Shown: piece by piece, positions 62,396-64,000 of the stretch
Position numbering within the stretch: the stretch's first letter is position 1
How the letters are laid out: each line of letters starts with the position of its first letter
Source of the DNA: Myxococcales bacterium
GTDB taxonomy: Bacteria; Myxococcota_A; Bradymonadia; REDH01
Reading direction: 5' to 3'
DNA length: 64,000 nt
Assembly (NCBI GenBank): GCA_020633625.1
Contig: JACKDJ010000017.1
Location: forward strand, 1 to 64,000
Notes under the pieces: generated by a model
What the model saw: only the letters and a program-made list of their open reading frames with translations
The model's database searches: none
Told to the model about the DNA's origin: nothing
Position numbers and translations under genes: made by a program

Positions 62396-64000
62396 ATGGC
62401 CATCGACAGGCGGAACTTCCTTCGTGCGACGCTCGCTGTGGCGGGCGCGACGTTCACGGTCGCGGCGTGTGGCGGCGACGACCCAGATAACACCGACGCT
62501 GGAGCCGACGGCGGCGACGCTGGGCTCGATGGTGGTGGCGACGGCGGACCGGACGGGAGTGACTCCGGCGGCCCCGACGCCGACACCGGCGGGGAGGAGG
62601 TGCTGCTCGACGGCGCCGCCCTGTTCACGCTCTCCGTCGCCAGCGGCGACCCGCGGCCCTCGAGCGTCGTGCTCTGGACGCGTATCGAGCTCGCCGACGG
62701 TGCGACCGACGCCGTGGTCGCCCTCCAGGTCGCGGCCGACGAGGCGTTCACGCAGCGTGTCGAGCTCTCTGGCGGGCCCGAGCTGAGCGTCACCGCCGAG
62801 AGCCGGTTCGACGGCTGCGTGAAGGTCCGGCTCGACGGCCTCGACGCCGCCTCGACGTACTACTACCGCTTCGTCTACCGCGACGACTCCGGCGCCTACG
62901 CCTCGCGCGTCGGCCGCACACGCACGGCTCCCGACGCCACGGCAGACGTGCCCGTCCGGTTTGCCTTCGTGTCGTGCCAAGACATCAACGGGCGCTACTA
63001 CAACCCATACAAGCGGCTCGTTGAAGAGGAGCTCGACTTCGTCGTTCACCTCGGCGACTACGTCTACGAGACGACCGGCGACCCGAGCTTTCAGACGACG
63101 TCGCCGGGCCGGCTCGTCGAGTTCACCGACCTCGAGGGCGCGATCGAGCTCGAAGAGGACGGCGAGGTCTTCTACGCGGCCAGCTCGCTCAGCAACTACC
63201 GCGAGCTCTACAGGATCTACCGCGGCGATGTTTGGCTGCAGCGCGTCCACGAGCGCTACCCGATGATCGTGATCTGGGACGACCACGAGTTCGCCGACGA
63301 CTGCCACGGCGACGTCACGACGATGACCGCCGGCCGAGAAGACGAGGCAAACCCCGGGCGGCGCGCGCGCGCAAACCAGGCGTGGTTCGAGTACATGCCC
63401 GTCGACTGGGCCGACCCCGCGTTCGAGTACGACGCGAGCACATCGGCACCCGACGGCCTCACGATCTACCGTGACCTCCGGTTCGGGGCGAACGTGCACC
63501 TCGTGATGACCGACCTGCGGCTGTTTCGCGCCGACCACCCGGTCCCCGAAGACGCATTCCCCGGTCGGGTCGTCGTCGAAGAAGGAGCGCTCGCCGCCCA
63601 GGAGGGGACGCTCCCCGAGTGGGCCGAAGCATACATCGACGTCGACACGTACGCCGAGGGCGCATACGCCGAAGCGCTCGCCGCCGGCGCCGCTGTCGTC
63701 GGCTACGACGAGAGCCACGCGACCGGGCTCGTTGCCGTCCGTTACGTCAACCGCGTCGTCGAGGCGCTGACGGCGTCCGGCGACACCCGCTGGACGGGCA
63801 TCTCTGACCTCTCCGAGCTCCCGCGCGGCCTGGCGTTCGTCACGCTCGGCAAGGCGTCGCCATACTCGTCGATCGGCAGCCGCTACCTCGCCGTCCGCGA
63901 CCCGTATCACGCCTACGCGCGCGCCCGCTACGCCGCCAGCGGGGGCGCCAGCGAAGACATGCTCGGCGCCACACAAGAGGCGTGGTTCCTCGAGACCATG
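62396..64000 (+). CDS. phoD: Tat-exported PhoD-type alkaline phosphatase (partial, 3' end off window)
   Basis: The first 535 codons of the gene are open to the window edge, with no stop. GAGG precedes ATG 62396. The N-terminus has the twin-arginine motif DRRNFLRATLAVAGAT followed by a Cys in VAACGGD, so it may be a Tat-exported lipoprotein. A Gly/Asp-rich linker follows. The PhoD core shows SCQD, HLGDYVYE and IWDDHEFADDCHG, which carry iron/calcium ligands. PhoD enzymes hydrolyse phosphodiesters and monoesters and are often induced by phosphate starvation. It shares an upstream region and operator with the lipid operon but is transcribed divergently. Confidence 0.9.
   Translation, partial: MAIDRRNFLRATLAVAGATFTVAACGGDDPDNTDAGADGGDAGLDGGGDGGPDGSDSGGPDADTGGEEVLLDGAALFTLSVASGDPRPSSVVLWTRIELADGATDAVVALQVAADEAFTQRVELSGGPELSVTAESRFDGCVKVRLDGLDAASTYYYRFVYRDDSGAYASRVGRTRTAPDATADVPVRFAFVSCQDINGRYYNPYKRLVEEELDFVVHLGDYVYETTGDPSFQTTSPGRLVEFTDLEGAIELEEDGEVFYAASSLSNYRELYRIYRGDVWLQRVHERYPMIVIWDDHEFADDCHGDVTTMTAGREDEANPGRRARANQAWFEYMPVDWADPAFEYDASTSAPDGLTIYRDLRFGANVHLVMTDLRLFRADHPVPEDAFPGRVVVEEGALAAQEGTLPEWAEAYIDVDTYAEGAYAEALAAGAAVVGYDESHATGLVAVRYVNRVVEALTASGDTRWTGISDLSELPRGLAFVTLGKASPYSSIGSRYLAVRDPYHAYARARYAASGGASEDMLGATQEAWFLETM

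Overview
The window looks like a chromosomal segment of a large-genome, very high-GC bacterium of the Myxococcota type (Polyangia/Sandaracinus-like) or a close relative. The evidence is the set of secreted proteins: lipoproteins with aspartate-rich thrombospondin type-3 repeats, a CNGxDDDCDGxxDE metal-binding motif followed by Cys-rich stretches, three lamin-tail domains in one lipoprotein, and a serine protease with a MYXO-CTERM-like tail. Taxonomy is inferred from these families only; no rRNA or tRNA gene was seen.

Layout. 1-11636: a phage-defence operon. It holds PglY, PglZ, BrxD and BrxHI (the ATPase, phosphatase-fold, ATP-binding and helicase proteins of type 2 BREX), preceded by two small unrecognised proteins and the C-terminal stump of an ATPase. 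Neither the methyltransferase PglX nor the kinase PglW is in view. The stump abuts a 179-bp fragment that is nearly identical to part of the acyl-CoA dehydrogenase gene at 46002, so the left boundary is a rearrangement or an assembly join. 11664-16208: a secreted-protein pair, then a tightly coupled TetR / AmpG-like MFS / metallo-hydrolase operon. 16564-21857: a P1B-type metal ATPase with a C-terminal hemerythrin domain, and two lipoproteins. 22061-26590: a three-gene operon for a beta-keto acid cleavage enzyme and the two subunits of a biotin-dependent acyl-CoA carboxylase. 26627-30868: a giant lipoprotein with type-3 repeats and a glycine-rich tail. 31008-34542: membrane proteins, a methyltransferase and a protease. 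34502-40469: a complete RND efflux tripartite operon.

40580-44400: two arrays of one unrecognised short repeat family, in opposite orientation, flank a serine hydrolase gene and a PLP-dependent amino acid deaminase/aldolase gene. 44573-47888: a class II amidotransferase, a hotdog-fold protein and an acyl-CoA dehydrogenase. 48033-52136: the lamin-tail lipoprotein, ended by a 24-bp perfect hairpin.

52233-62230: ten genes on the minus strand, nearly all overlapping by 4 bp. In transcription order they are a HAD-like protein without its nucleophile, a fatty acyl-CoA reductase, a reductase-like SDR, a polysaccharide pyruvyl transferase family protein, an enoyl-CoA hydratase, an acyl carrier protein, an acyl-AMP ligase, a lipid kinase, a PlsC-type acyltransferase and a TetR repressor. 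A perfect 11-bp inverted repeat lies just upstream. This reads as a self-regulated pathway that makes a reduced, phosphorylated lipid whose product is unknown. 62396-64000: the start of a Tat-exported PhoD-type phosphatase, cut by the window edge.

The most interesting items are the BREX-like operon without a visible methyltransferase, the ten-gene lipid operon, and the inverted repeat arrays.
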